Numbered from the stretch's first letter, positions 1-7,472 are shown. The stretch: DNA of 14,917 bases from Candidatus Neoanaerotignum tabaqchaliae (GCA_904420235.1 CAJFUS010000035.1:1-14917); one strand, 5' to 3'. A program made the numbers and translations. Notes: generated by a model from the letters alone, not told the origin.

Positions 1-119
1 ACTCTCTTATTAAAAATTTTATCCTCGCCAGGTTACCCTGACTTCAGCTCTTCCGAGCTCTTCTCTTGACTTGGGTTTGGTTTGTCATACGTTATTCTTT
101 TTTCAACGTTCACAGTGCG
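1..119 (-). ncRNA. Candidate structured RNA or leader, cut by window edge
   Basis: This is the start of a minus-strand transcript driven by the consensus promoter at 126-154, with a predicted start near 119. Two tandem hairpins can be read from the sequence. The first is AGCTC-GGAA-GAGCT (5 bp). Three bases later comes GTCAGG-GTAA-CCTGGC (6 bp, one G-U pair). Both have GNRA tetraloops, and a weaker ACGTT/AACGT pairing lies nearer the 5' end. No credible reading frame covers the region. I compared it from memory with T-box, SAM, TPP, FMN, lysine, glycine, cobalamin, ydaO, GEMM, glmS, tmRNA, SRP, 6S and RNase P consensus features and found no convincing match. It could be the 5' part of a riboswitch, a leader of a gene outside the window, or an independent small RNA. 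Confidence 0.4.
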
Positions 120-125
120 ATATTT

Positions 126-154
126 ATTATACGAAAACAAAAAGGGTTTGTCAA
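126..154 (-). promoter_or_regulatory. Consensus sigma-A promoter firing out of the left edge
   Basis: On the minus strand, TTGACA (149-154), a 17-base spacer and TATAAT (126-131) match the housekeeping consensus exactly. It lies downstream of the sirtuin gene and points left, so it serves whatever is beyond the window. Perfect promoters are often found ahead of abundant stable RNAs or structured leaders. Confidence 0.85.
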
Positions 155-181
155 CCATTTTTTTAAATTTTTTGAAAATTT

Positions 182-910
182 TTATTTCATAATCCTTTCG
201 AAAACCTGGCCTATATTCATATGTACACAAAGGTCAGCTCTTTCGTCCATATTTGTAGCCGATTTATTAATTAAAACAAGCTTATTTCCTCTATAATAAT
301 TTATAAGTCCGGCAGCCGGATACACGGCAAGGCTTGTTCCTCCTACAATAAGAACGTCGGCATTTTGTATATAGTACACCGCCTTTTCAACAACGCTCAT
401 ATCAAGGCCCTCTTCATAAAGTACAACGTCCGGCCTCACCACTCCGCCGCATTTGTCGCATTTAGGCACTCCGTCACTTTTTATAAGATAATCCACATCA
501 AATTTTTTTCCGCATTTAATGCAGTAATTCTTATAAAGAGTTCCATGAAGTTCAAGAACATTCTCACTTCCGGCTTTTTGATGAAGATTATCTATGTTTT
601 GAGTTATAACCGCTTTAAGCTTACCAATTTTCTCAAGTTTTGCAAGGGAAATATGTGCCGCATTAGGCTTGGCATCTTTAAAAATCAAATTTTTTCTGCA
701 GTAATCAAAAAATACTTCTTTATTATGCTCAAAAAATGTGTGGCTTAATATTGTCTCAGGCGAAACGCCATACTCACTTATTGTTTTATATATGCCCTTT
801 TCTCCTCTAAAATCGGGTATGCCGCTTTCAGTTGACACTCCTGCACCGCCAAAGAATACAATATTATCGCTTTCTTCAATCCATTTTTTCAGCGTTTCAA
901 CAGCGCCCAT
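182..910 (-). CDS. cobB: Sirtuin, NAD-dependent protein deacylase
   Basis: The 242-residue protein has the complete Sir2 core. GAGVS (22-26) and GIPDFRG (30-36) bind NAD, TQNIDNLH (103-110) is the second nucleotide motif, and H122 in LHGT is the catalytic base. Four cysteines in two CxxC pairs (130/133 and 151/154) form the structural zinc site, and GTSLAVYPA lies near the C-terminus. Sirtuins remove acyl groups from lysine using NAD, giving nicotinamide and O-acyl-ADP-ribose in the cytoplasm. The ATG at 910 is chosen because GAGGAG sits 7 bases upstream; an in-frame GTG at 925 would overlap the preceding gene and lacks a site. It follows the LysR gene by 4 bases, so the two are probably co-transcribed. 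Family assignment is firm; the acyl preference and targets cannot be read from sequence. Confidence 0.95.
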   Translation of the reverse strand: MGAVETLKKWIEESDNIVFFGGAGVSTESGIPDFRGEKGIYKTISEYGVSPETILSHTFFEHNKEVFFDYCRKNLIFKDAKPNAAHISLAKLEKIGKLKAVITQNIDNLHQKAGSENVLELHGTLYKNYCIKCGKKFDVDYLIKSDGVPKCDKCGGVVRPDVVLYEEGLDMSVVEKAVYYIQNADVLIVGGTSLAVYPAAGLINYYRGNKLVLINKSATNMDERADLCVHMNIGQVFERIMK

Positions 911-914
911 AAAA

Positions 915-1805
915 TCACTCCTCACTAAGGTTCTTCTTTATAAGCTCCTCAAGCGCCTGCATTTGCGGCGTTTTCCATTTATTTTTGTGATATATTACCT
1001 GTATATACATCTTAACTTTAAACTCATTTATGTCAAGTATTGATAACTCACCGTCTTCAACACTTTTTTTAACAGTATAGTAAGGCAAAAACGACACACC
1101 CATATTCTTTTTAAGAAAGTATATTATAGACTCAGTATTTCCTATCTCAAGAAAAGGAGAAACTCTTTTGTCAACGCTTGACAGATATTCCTCAAAAGGC
1201 GCCCTGTAGCTTACATCTTTCTCAGTAAGCATAAAAGGCTCCTTAAGTATATCGTCAAGTGTCAAATCCCTCTTCCAAATAATAGGATTTTTATATGATG
1301 TAACAAACACTGCGCTGCTTTCTTTCTCACAGCTTCTTATCCACTCCTGATTATAATACTTTTTGTCAAATATAAACAGCATGTCCAACTCATTATGATT
1401 AAGCATGTCAAAAAGCGTGTACGTAGCGTCAGTTTTTACCATCGTTTCAACGTCTGGATACATTTTATGAAACTTATAAAGTATATCCGGAAAAACAGAC
1501 ATGGCCAGCGATTCAAGCATACCTATTCTCACCTTTCCATGAGGCTCCGACGGCTTTATTGCTATTTTTTTCGCCTTTTCGGCTATCTCAACAAGCTGAT
1601 TGGCATATTCAAAAAACTCAGTTCCTTTTTCTGTAAGGCGTATGCTTTTGCCTATTCTGTCAAAAAGACATATATTCAGCTCGCTTTCAAGCTGCTTTAT
1701 TTGTACTGTAACGGTAGATTGATTATATCCAAGTTGCTTGGCCGCTTTTGTAAAGCTTTGAAGCTCCGCTATTTTTAAAAACGTTATTATGTTTCTTAGC
1801 TCCAT
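915..1805 (-). CDS. LysR-type transcriptional regulator
   Basis: The 296-residue protein starts with the typical LysR winged helix-turn-helix (residues 1-60: MELRNIITFLKIAE, SFTKAA, NQSTVTVQIKQLE, LFDR). A linker and a two-lobed ligand-binding domain follow from about residue 88 (GKVRIGMLES onward). The ATG at 1805 fits the conserved family start; an in-frame TTG at 1835 would add ten residues that do not resemble the family. GGAAGG lies 9 bases upstream of the ATG. The gene is divergent from azlCD, and LysR proteins often control the divergent neighbour and themselves, so AzlCD is the likely target and a branched-chain amino acid or related compound the possible effector. That role is inferred from position. 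The sirtuin gene follows after 4 bases. Confidence 0.93.
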   Translation of the reverse strand: MELRNIITFLKIAELQSFTKAAKQLGYNQSTVTVQIKQLESELNICLFDRIGKSIRLTEKGTEFFEYANQLVEIAEKAKKIAIKPSEPHGKVRIGMLESLAMSVFPDILYKFHKMYPDVETMVKTDATYTLFDMLNHNELDMLFIFDKKYYNQEWIRSCEKESSAVFVTSYKNPIIWKRDLTLDDILKEPFMLTEKDVSYRAPFEEYLSSVDKRVSPFLEIGNTESIIYFLKKNMGVSFLPYYTVKKSVEDGELSILDINEFKVKMYIQVIYHKNKWKTPQMQALEELIKKNLSEE

Positions 1806-1857
1806 ACTGCGCCGCCTTCCATTAAAAAAATTCAACTATATTATTAAATCAATTTAT

Positions 1858-1886
1858 TTTACAAATATATACAATAATGTTATAAT
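1858..1886 (+). promoter_or_regulatory. Promoter of azlCD
   Basis: TTTACA (1858-1863, one mismatch to consensus), a 17-base spacer and TATAAT (1881-1886) point toward azlC, giving a predicted start near 1893. The ribosome site GAGGGG (1922-1927) is 4 bases before the ATG at 1932. Confidence 0.75.
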
Positions 1887-1912
1887 CCATTAAGTAAAAA
1901 ATCAACATTATT
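1873..1912. promoter_or_regulatory. 9-bp inverted repeat over the azlC start site, possible operator
   Basis: AATAATGTT (1873-1881) and AACATTATT (1904-1912) are perfect reverse complements 22 bases apart. Their centre is at the predicted transcription start of azlC and the left arm touches the -10 box. Such a site could bind the LysR regulator or another repressor, or form a hairpin in the mRNA leader. The DNA is AT-rich, so a chance repeat is possible. No clear promoter for the LysR gene stood out in this intergenic stretch. Confidence 0.35.
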
Positions 1913-1931
1913 TTTAAAAAAGAGGGGTATT

Positions 1932-2642
1932 ATGGATACAGATATAATTAAACTTGCCTTTAAAAAAACAGTTCCTGTCCTTTTTGGTTATCTTTTTCTT
2001 GGTTCCGCTGTCGGTCTGCTTCTGGCCGATACAGGACACAGCTTTATATGGTCTTTTTTTATGGCGCTTTTTGTTTACGCCGGTTCCGGACAAATGCTTC
2101 TTATAAGTCTTATAGCCATAAGTGCGCCGCTGTCTTCCATAGCCTTTTTAACGCTCCTTTTAAACAGCCGACATGCCTTTTATGGACTGTCATTTATAGA
2201 AAGATTTAAAAAAGCCGGAAAAATGTATCCTTATATGATATTTTCCCTTACCGATGAAACATACTCTATACTTTGTTCCACAAATGTTTCAAAAACCGTA
2301 AATGACGGCAAACTTATAACTTATATAGCTATGCTTGACCATATATATTGGATTTGCGGCTGTGTTTTAGGGGCCGTTATAGGTCAATATTTAAGTTTTA
2401 ACTTTAAAGGCGTCGATTTTGCAATGACGGCTTTGTTTGTTGTTATATTTATTGAACAATGGAAATCTTTTAAATCACACACGCCTGTATATATAGGCAT
2501 ATTTTCATCAATAATTTGCCTTATGGTTTTTGGAAGCGACAATTTTATACTGCCGGCTCTTATAATAACCGTGTCGGCGCTTATGCTGTTAAAATCCCGT
2601 CCTTTAGCGCATAAACCTCAAGAAAACACAGGGAGGTGTTAA
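1932..2642 (+). CDS. azlC: AzlC family branched-chain amino acid efflux, large subunit
   Basis: A 236-residue membrane protein of the usual AzlC length. Hydrophobic segments lie near residues 13-32, 38-62, 66-76, 135-153, 162-175 and 188-221. Family features are the membrane-entry stretch with YAGSGQ (49-53 region), LLNSRHAFYGLS (76-87), FSLTDETYS (104-112) and VDFAMTALFVVIFIEQW (161-177). AzlC with AzlD forms a two-component exporter; in Bacillus subtilis it confers resistance to 4-azaleucine and exports branched-chain amino acids. The gene has its own promoter, a strong ribosome site, and azlD 2 bases after its stop. The divergent LysR gene is the likely regulator. The exact substrate here is inferred. 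Confidence 0.93.
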   Translation: MDTDIIKLAFKKTVPVLFGYLFLGSAVGLLLADTGHSFIWSFFMALFVYAGSGQMLLISLIAISAPLSSIAFLTLLLNSRHAFYGLSFIERFKKAGKMYPYMIFSLTDETYSILCSTNVSKTVNDGKLITYIAMLDHIYWICGCVLGAVIGQYLSFNFKGVDFAMTALFVVIFIEQWKSFKSHTPVYIGIFSSIICLMVFGSDNFILPALIITVSALMLLKSRPLAHKPQENTGRC

Positions 2643-2644
2643 CT

Positions 2645-2977
2645 ATGCAGGAAAACTTATATATAATATCCGCCATAGCCGTTGCGGCCATCTGCACATT
2701 TGCTACAAGGGCCATTCCTTTTGCTCTTTTCGGAGGTAAAAGACAAGTTCCAAAAACAGTAACATATCTTGGCCATGTTCTTCCTCCAGCTATTATAGCC
2801 GTACTTATAATATACTGCATAAGAAATGTCAACTTTTTGTCGCCAAACCACGGCGCATCTGAAATAATAGCTATATTGTCAACTGCGCTTCTGCATATCA
2901 TTAAAGGAAATACCCTTATATCAATAGGCGGCGGCACTGTAATATATATGTTTCTTGTTCAATATATTTTTATATAG
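2645..2977 (+). CDS. azlD: AzlD family efflux small subunit
   Basis: A 110-residue hydrophobic protein of normal AzlD size. Segments lie near residues 5-21, 45-60 and 72-84, with another at the C-terminus. TRAIPFALF (21-29) matches the conserved TR/FLPF-type motif of the family, and LPPAI and GGGTVIYM are also characteristic. GGGAGG (2631-2636), inside the end of azlC, is 8 bases before the ATG at 2645. That favours this start over a GTG at 2636, which would overlap azlC. AzlD is required with AzlC for export of branched-chain amino acids across the cytoplasmic membrane. Translation is probably coupled to azlC. A terminator follows within a few bases. Confidence 0.9.
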   Translation: MQENLYIISAIAVAAICTFATRAIPFALFGGKRQVPKTVTYLGHVLPPAIIAVLIIYCIRNVNFLSPNHGASEIIAILSTALLHIIKGNTLISIGGGTVIYMFLVQYIFI

Positions 2978-2980
2978 TAT

Positions 2981-3009
2981 AAAAATCCTGCATTTTAAGC
3001 AGGATTTTT
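2981..3009. terminator. Bidirectional rho-independent terminator between azlD and mreB
   Basis: AAAAATCCTGC (2981-2991), a 7-base loop and GCAGGATTTTT (2999-3009) form an 11-bp perfect stem with a run of T on each strand. It ends the rightward azlCD transcript and the leftward mreB transcript. The arm reaches the last base of the mreB stop codon (3009-3011). Confidence 0.9.
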
Positions 3010-4109
3010 TATTCTTGCCTGCTCCTAACACCTTCCTGAATATCACTGGGAACGCTGTTCATTTCACGCTCTCTTCTTTTAGCGCCTATTCTTTTCATTC
3101 TTTCCTCATATTCTATATACTTTCCTGTGCCAAGGGCTACACATGATATAGCGTCTTCCGCTATCATTGTGTTTATGTGGGTTCTCTCGGCGATAAGCTT
3201 ATCAAGACCGTAAAGGAGGCTTCCGCCGCCTGTCATAACTATTCCCCTATCAGATATATCAGCTGCCAGCTCAGGAGGAGTCTTTTCAAGTATGCCGTGA
3301 ACCGCATCGGCTATCATTGATACAGGTTCAGAAAGAGCCTCCAACATTTCCTCACTTGTTACGGTTATGTTCCGCGGAAGTCCCGTTATAAGATTTCTTC
3401 CCCTTATATCCATAGAAACCGGCATAGTTCTTGCGTAAGCAGTACCTATGTTTATTTTCAAATTTTCAGCGCTTCTCTCACCTATAAGCAAATTATGCTT
3501 TTTGCGCATGTGCTTTATTATAGCCTCGTCAAAGTTGTCACCAGCCACCTTCAAAGACGTGCTCACAACTGTTCCTCCAAGGGATATAACGGCTATATCG
3601 GTGGTTCCACCGCCTATATCAACAACCATACTTCCGCACGCCTTGCCTATATCAATTCCGGCGCCTATGGCAGCGGCAACAGGCTCCTCTATTATAAGCA
3701 CTTTTCTTGCGCCGGCCTGCCTTGTAGCGTCCTCAACGGCCCTTTTCTCAACCTCAGTTATGCTGCTTGGCACACACACAGCTATTGTGGGCTTTGCGAT
3801 AGGGTGGCTTCCAACGGCCTTTTGTATAAAATATTTAAGCATTCTTTCCGTTGTTTCATAGTCGGATATAACACCCTCTCTAAGAGGTCTTATGGCTACT
3901 ATATTTCCTGGGGTTTTCCCTATCATCTCACGGGCCTCGTTGCCAACTGCCAATATTGTGTCCGTATTTTTGTCTATTGTAACAACAGACGGTTCTCTTA
4001 CAACAATTCCCTTTCCTTTTATGTAAACAAGAACAGAGGCGGTTCCAAGGTCAATGCCTATGCTCTCTCCAAATCCAAAAATACTTCCGAAAATTTTTTC
4101 AAGAAACAT
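3009..4109 (-). CDS. mreB: MreB family actin-like cell-shape protein
   Basis: The 366-residue protein has the actin-fold nucleotide motifs: phosphate-1 GIDLGTAS (18-25), VVDIGGGTTDIAV (162-174), EEPVAAAIGAG (141-151) and TGGG (293-296). MreB polymerises with ATP on the inner membrane face and organises the elongation machinery of rod-shaped cells. The N-terminus (MFLEKIFGSIFGFG) is hydrophobic and could help membrane attachment. Residues from about 336 on form an arginine- and glutamate-rich tail, so the protein is roughly 20-30 residues longer than usual MreB. AGGAGG lies 12 bases before the ATG, a slightly long spacing. No mreC or mreD is adjacent, as with the solitary Mbl or MreBH paralogues of Bacillus. 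Which paralogue this is cannot be settled from sequence alone. Confidence 0.95.
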   Translation of the reverse strand: MFLEKIFGSIFGFGESIGIDLGTASVLVYIKGKGIVVREPSVVTIDKNTDTILAVGNEAREMIGKTPGNIVAIRPLREGVISDYETTERMLKYFIQKAVGSHPIAKPTIAVCVPSSITEVEKRAVEDATRQAGARKVLIIEEPVAAAIGAGIDIGKACGSMVVDIGGGTTDIAVISLGGTVVSTSLKVAGDNFDEAIIKHMRKKHNLLIGERSAENLKINIGTAYARTMPVSMDIRGRNLITGLPRNITVTSEEMLEALSEPVSMIADAVHGILEKTPPELAADISDRGIVMTGGGSLLYGLDKLIAERTHINTMIAEDAISCVALGTGKYIEYEERMKRIGAKRREREMNSVPSDIQEGVRSRQE

Positions 4110-4150
4110 CCTTTAAAAAATCCTCCTAAAACCAATTTTTATAATTACAA

Positions 4151-4156
4151 ATTATA
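4151..4156 (-). promoter_or_regulatory. Possible -10 box for mreB
   Basis: A perfect TATAAT on the minus strand sits 42 bases before the mreB ATG. No good -35 hexamer is seen 16-18 bases upstream (CATCTT at 17), so the assignment is tentative. The rest of 4110-4230 is AT-rich DNA in which I see nothing else. Confidence 0.35.
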
Positions 4157-4230
4157 CTATAAATCAATTAAAAAAGATGAATAAAAAAATAAATTAATTT
4201 AATTTAATATATTGAAAGTCTCATAATATC

Positions 4231-4258
4231 AAAAAGCGCGGACAGACTTTGTCCGCGC
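4231..4258 (-). terminator. Terminator of aspS
   Basis: Read on the minus strand, GCGCGGACA (4250-4258), a 5-base loop and TGTCCGCGC (4236-4244) form a GC-rich 9-bp stem followed by TTTTT (4231-4235). It starts 13 bases after the aspS stop codon and separates aspS from mreB. Confidence 0.92.
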
Positions 4259-4271
4259 CCTATTTTAAATA

Positions 4272-6068
4272 TTACTCCTCTTTTTTGTTTTCAACAACAG
4301 CTATCTCAAGTTCATCAAGCTGAGCCTTATCAACAGTATTAGGTGCGTCTGTAAGAAGGCATGACGCATCTTTAACTTTAGGGAATGCTATAACGTCTCT
4401 TATTGTAGAGGCCCCCGCCATAAGCATAACCATACGGTCAAGGCCAAAGGCAAGTCCTCCATGCGGCGGAACGCCATATTTAAATGCCGTAAGAAGGAAA
4501 CCAAACTTGTTATAAGCCTCCTCATCGCTGAAACCAAGAAGCTCAAAAATTTTCTTCTGTATGTCCGGCCTGTGTATACGTATGCTTCCGCCTCCAAGCT
4601 CAACTCCGTTAAGCACCATATCATAAGCTTTTGCCCTAACTTTGCCAGGGTCTTTGTCAAGAAGCTCTAAATCCTCATCCATTGGTGATGTAAATGGGTG
4701 GTGCTCAGCTACCCAACGATTTTCTTCCTCGCTCCACTCAAACATAGGGAACTCTGTAATCCAAAGGAAATTATAATCGTCGGCCTTTGTAAGATTAAGT
4801 CTTCTGGCCATTTCAAGACGCAAAGCGCCAAGAGAGTCAAAAACAATTTTATCTTTATCGGCACATATAAGTATAAGGTCTCCGGCTTTGGCATCCATGG
4901 CTTCAACTATCTGAGCCATTTTTTCTTCTGTAAAGAATTTAGCTATCTGGCTTTTAATGCTGCCGTCCTCATTTATAACAATCCATGCCAAGCCCTTTGC
5001 CTTGTATGTTTTAACAAACTCAACAAGCTGGTCAATCTGCTTCCTCGGCATTTTTCCGCAGCCCTCTGCATTTATTGCTCTAACGCTTCCACCGTTGTCA
5101 AGGGCATTTTTAAACACCGCAAAATCTGTGTCTTTAACAATATCAGATATGTTTTTAAGTTCCATTCCAAATCTTGTGTCAGGCTTGTCCGAGCCAAACC
5201 TGTCCATGCCCTCGCGCCATGTCATTCTTTTAAATGGCGTTTTAACCTCAACGCCAAGCACATCTTTAAATACCCGCTTAATAAGTCTTTCATTTATGTC
5301 AAGTATGTCATCAATATCGATAAACGACAATTCCATGTCTATTTGGGTAAATTCAGGCTGTCTGTCAGCTCTCAAATCCTCATCACGGAAACATCTGGCA
5401 ATTTGGAAATACCTGTCCATGCCAGATACCATAAGAAGCTGTTTAAAAAGCTGAGGAGACTGCGGAAGGGCATAAAAATTCCCCGGATGAACACGGCTTG
5501 GAACAAGATAATCCCTTGCGCCTTCAGGTGTGCTTCTTGTAAGCATAGGCGTCTCAATCTCAAGGAATCCTTCTTTATCAAGAAAATCCCTTACAACGTG
5601 TGTTACATCGTGACGCAGCTTTATGTTTTTAAATATATTAGGTCTTCTTAAATCAAGATACCTATACTTAAGCCTAAGCTCGTCATTTACGGTTATATTT
5701 TCTTCAATTTGGAAAGGCGGCGTCTCGCTTTCGGAAAGAACCCTCAAATCCTCGGCTATAATCTCTACCTTTCCAGTTTTCATATTTTCATTTATATTTT
5801 CGGCCGTTCTTAAAGCTACCGTTCCGGTTACGGCAAGAACAAATTCGCTTCTTATGCTTTCGGCCTTTTTAAAAATCTCACTGTCAGAATTTCCGTCAAC
5901 AACGGCCTGAACAATTCCGCTGCGGTCTCTTAAGGCTATGAATATAAGCTGTCCCAAATCTCTTCTTCTTTGAACCCAGCCCATAACGGTCACTTTTTCT
6001 CCCGCCATAGTTTCATTTATATCACAGCACATATGGCTTCTTTTTAAGCCGGTCATAGACTCTCCCAT
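4272..6068 (-). CDS. aspS: Aspartyl-tRNA synthetase
   Basis: The 598-residue protein has the normal length of bacterial AspRS. The N-terminal OB-fold anticodon domain (about 1-120) contains GWVQRRRDLG (30-39). Class II motif 1 is near 166-175 (GFLEIETPML), motif 2 is FRDEDLRADRQPEFTQ (227-242), and the bacterial GAD insertion follows at about 305-420. Motif 3 is GLAFGLDRM near the C-terminus. It charges tRNA-Asp with aspartate in the cytoplasm. The ATG at 6068 has AAAGGAGA 8 bases upstream. In clostridia aspS usually follows hisS directly. Here ilvE and a terminator lie between them, so aspS has its own transcription unit. No T-box motif is visible in front of aspS. Whether the enzyme also accepts tRNA-Asn cannot be judged. 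Confidence 0.98.
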   Translation of the reverse strand: MGESMTGLKRSHMCCDINETMAGEKVTVMGWVQRRRDLGQLIFIALRDRSGIVQAVVDGNSDSEIFKKAESIRSEFVLAVTGTVALRTAENINENMKTGKVEIIAEDLRVLSESETPPFQIEENITVNDELRLKYRYLDLRRPNIFKNIKLRHDVTHVVRDFLDKEGFLEIETPMLTRSTPEGARDYLVPSRVHPGNFYALPQSPQLFKQLLMVSGMDRYFQIARCFRDEDLRADRQPEFTQIDMELSFIDIDDILDINERLIKRVFKDVLGVEVKTPFKRMTWREGMDRFGSDKPDTRFGMELKNISDIVKDTDFAVFKNALDNGGSVRAINAEGCGKMPRKQIDQLVEFVKTYKAKGLAWIVINEDGSIKSQIAKFFTEEKMAQIVEAMDAKAGDLILICADKDKIVFDSLGALRLEMARRLNLTKADDYNFLWITEFPMFEWSEEENRWVAEHHPFTSPMDEDLELLDKDPGKVRAKAYDMVLNGVELGGGSIRIHRPDIQKKIFELLGFSDEEAYNKFGFLLTAFKYGVPPHGGLAFGLDRMVMLMAGASTIRDVIAFPKVKDASCLLTDAPNTVDKAQLDELEIAVVENKKEE

Positions 6069-6116
6069 TTCAAAAATCTCCTTTATATAAACAAAAATGA
6101 AATATCAATAAACCAA

Positions 6117-6145
6117 AGTTTAACAGAAAAATATTAAAATATCAA
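6117..6145 (-). promoter_or_regulatory. Probable aspS promoter
   Basis: On the minus strand, TTGATA (6140-6145), a 17-base spacer and TAAACT (6117-6122) resemble a sigma-A promoter (5/6 and 4/6 matches). It would give a leader of about 40 bases before the aspS ATG. The AT-rich inverted repeat at 6127-6162 covers the -35 box and spacer. Confidence 0.45.
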
Positions 6146-6353
6146 TGTTTTAAAATATTTTTGTCCCTATCTCGTCCATTTATGCCATACCGACGCTTTA
6201 TCTTAAACAAAACCTTTTGGCCAACTAAAAATTTAATGATGTTATCTATTACGACATAAATTCAGTATATCTTATTCCATGGCACAAAAGCGAATTTTAT
6301 TTGCTATATACATTTTAAAATTCTGCCTAAGTCGATTTCATATTTTTTTAATA

Positions 6354-6390
6354 CACAAAAACAGCCCGGTGTATAAACATACAACCGGGC
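6354..6390 (-). terminator. Terminator of the hisS-ilvE unit
   Basis: On the minus strand GCCCGG (6385-6390) pairs with CCGGGC (6364-6369). Inside lies a second GTAT/ATAC pairing, and TGTTTTTGTGT follows. It begins 18 bases after the ilvE stop. Confidence 0.85.
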
Positions 6391-6407
6391 CTATTAATTT
6401 CTAAAAA

Positions 6408-7472
6408 TCAGTCTACCTTTGTTATCCAGCCGTATTTGTCCTCAATTTTTCCGCTCTGGATTCCTGTTATTGTATCATAAACAAGGTGTGAAACAGGACC
6501 TATTTCTCCGTTGTTAATCATAATTGTTCTGTCTTCCCATAAGAGTTCGCCAACAGGTGATATAACAGCTGCCGTTCCTGTACCAAAAGCCTCGTTAAGT
6601 GTTCCGTTATCAGCCGCGTCAAATATTTCCTGAATTGATACTTTTCTTTCAGTAACTTTATATCCATTAGCCCTTAAAAGCTCAATGGCGCTTCTTCTTG
6701 TAATTCCAGGAAGAATGCTTCCGTTAAGAGCCGGTGTTACAACCTCGTTGTTTATAACGAACATAATGTTCATTGTTCCAACTTCCTCAATATATTTCTT
6801 TTCAACACCGTCAAGCCAAAGAACCTGTGTGTATCCTCTCTCCTCAGCTATTTCCTGAGCTATAAGGCTTGAGGCATAGTTTCCGGCTGTTTTTGTATAT
6901 CCCATTCCGCCTCTTACGGCCCTGCAATACTCATCCTCAACATAAATCCTTACAGGATTAATTCCCTCTTTATAGTATGAGCCAACTGGTGAAAGAACAA
7001 TCATAAATTTATATGTTTTTGAAGGATGAACGCCAATGTGAACATCAGTTGCTATTATGAATGGTCTTATATAAAGGCTTGTTCCTTCGCCTGTAGGTAT
7101 CCAGTCTTTGTCAATCTCAACAAGTTTTTTAATAGCCTCAACGCCGTCCTCAACATTAAATTTAGGTATAACAAGCCTTTCATTTGAAATGTTAAGTCTT
7201 TCCATGTTAAGCTCCGGCCTGAAAAGCCTTATTTCTCCGTCTTTTCCAAGATAAGCCTTAAGTCCCTCAAATGTTGTTTGGCCATAATGAAGAACCATGC
7301 TGCAAGGGCTCATTTCAAGATTATGGAAAGGCACGATTCTTGGGTCATGCCAGCCAATTCCCTCTGTATAGTCCCACTCAAACATGTGGTCGGTGTAGTA
7401 AACGCCAAAAGGCAGGTTAGAGTAATCCGGTTTCTCTTTTTTGTTTTGTGTTAAAGTAACTTTGATATCCAT
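6408..7472 (-). CDS. ilvE: Branched-chain amino acid aminotransferase
   Basis: A 354-residue fold-type IV PLP enzyme of the longer BCAT II class, like the Bacillus YbgE/YwaA enzymes. LHYGQTTFEGLKAY (61-74) is the family N-terminal motif. K194 in YTKTAGNYA is the expected Schiff-base lysine, E230 in EEVGTMN the conserved glutamate, and SILPGITRRS and GTGTAAVI bind the PLP phosphate. It interconverts leucine, isoleucine and valine with their 2-oxo acids, using 2-oxoglutarate/glutamate. GGAAGGATGA lies just upstream of the ATG. The gene follows hisS by 46 bases with no terminator between, so it should be transcribed from the T-box promoter. No other ilv or leu genes are present. The position between hisS and aspS is unusual. 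Confidence 0.96.
   Translation of the reverse strand: MDIKVTLTQNKKEKPDYSNLPFGVYYTDHMFEWDYTEGIGWHDPRIVPFHNLEMSPCSMVLHYGQTTFEGLKAYLGKDGEIRLFRPELNMERLNISNERLVIPKFNVEDGVEAIKKLVEIDKDWIPTGEGTSLYIRPFIIATDVHIGVHPSKTYKFMIVLSPVGSYYKEGINPVRIYVEDEYCRAVRGGMGYTKTAGNYASSLIAQEIAEERGYTQVLWLDGVEKKYIEEVGTMNIMFVINNEVVTPALNGSILPGITRRSAIELLRANGYKVTERKVSIQEIFDAADNGTLNEAFGTGTAAVISPVGELLWEDRTIMINNGEIGPVSHLVYDTITGIQSGKIEDKYGWITKVD

Larger units (their letters stand above)
6069..6407. other. Intergenic region between ilvE and aspS
   Basis: This 339-base gap holds the ilvE terminator at its right end and a probable aspS promoter at 6117-6145. An AT-only inverted repeat (6127-6139 with 6148-6162, one 2-base bulge) overlaps that promoter. 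The stretch 6165-6350 contains no gene, RNA motif or repeat that I can support. Confidence 0.6.

Noticed and set aside
33..230. 65-codon minus-strand frame across the left-edge promoter
   Set aside because: It overlaps the end of the sirtuin gene in another frame and runs through the promoter and hairpins; no ribosome site.
2581..2937. 118-codon minus-strand frame opposite azlD
   Set aside because: azlD is clearly coding on the plus strand with a ribosome site; the antisense frame has neither start signal nor domain.
3495..4184. 229-codon plus-strand frame reaching past the mreB start
   Set aside because: Antisense to mreB, composition of a shadow frame, no ribosome site or promoter.
4698..5651. 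317-codon open frame on the plus strand
   Set aside because: It lies wholly antisense to aspS, has no ribosome site, and its product is an unlike-protein mix rich in Lys, Phe, Tyr and Cys. It arises from the codon bias of aspS.
6127..6162. AT-only inverted repeat upstream of aspS as a terminator or operator
   Set aside because: Composed only of A and T in the arms and has a 2-base bulge; such pairings are expected by chance in this AT-rich DNA.
6142..6254. 36-codon open stretch on the minus strand, Lys/Arg rich, in the ilvE-aspS gap
   Set aside because: No start codon or ribosome site, and it would overlap the aspS promoter. A decayed gene remnant is possible but cannot be supported.
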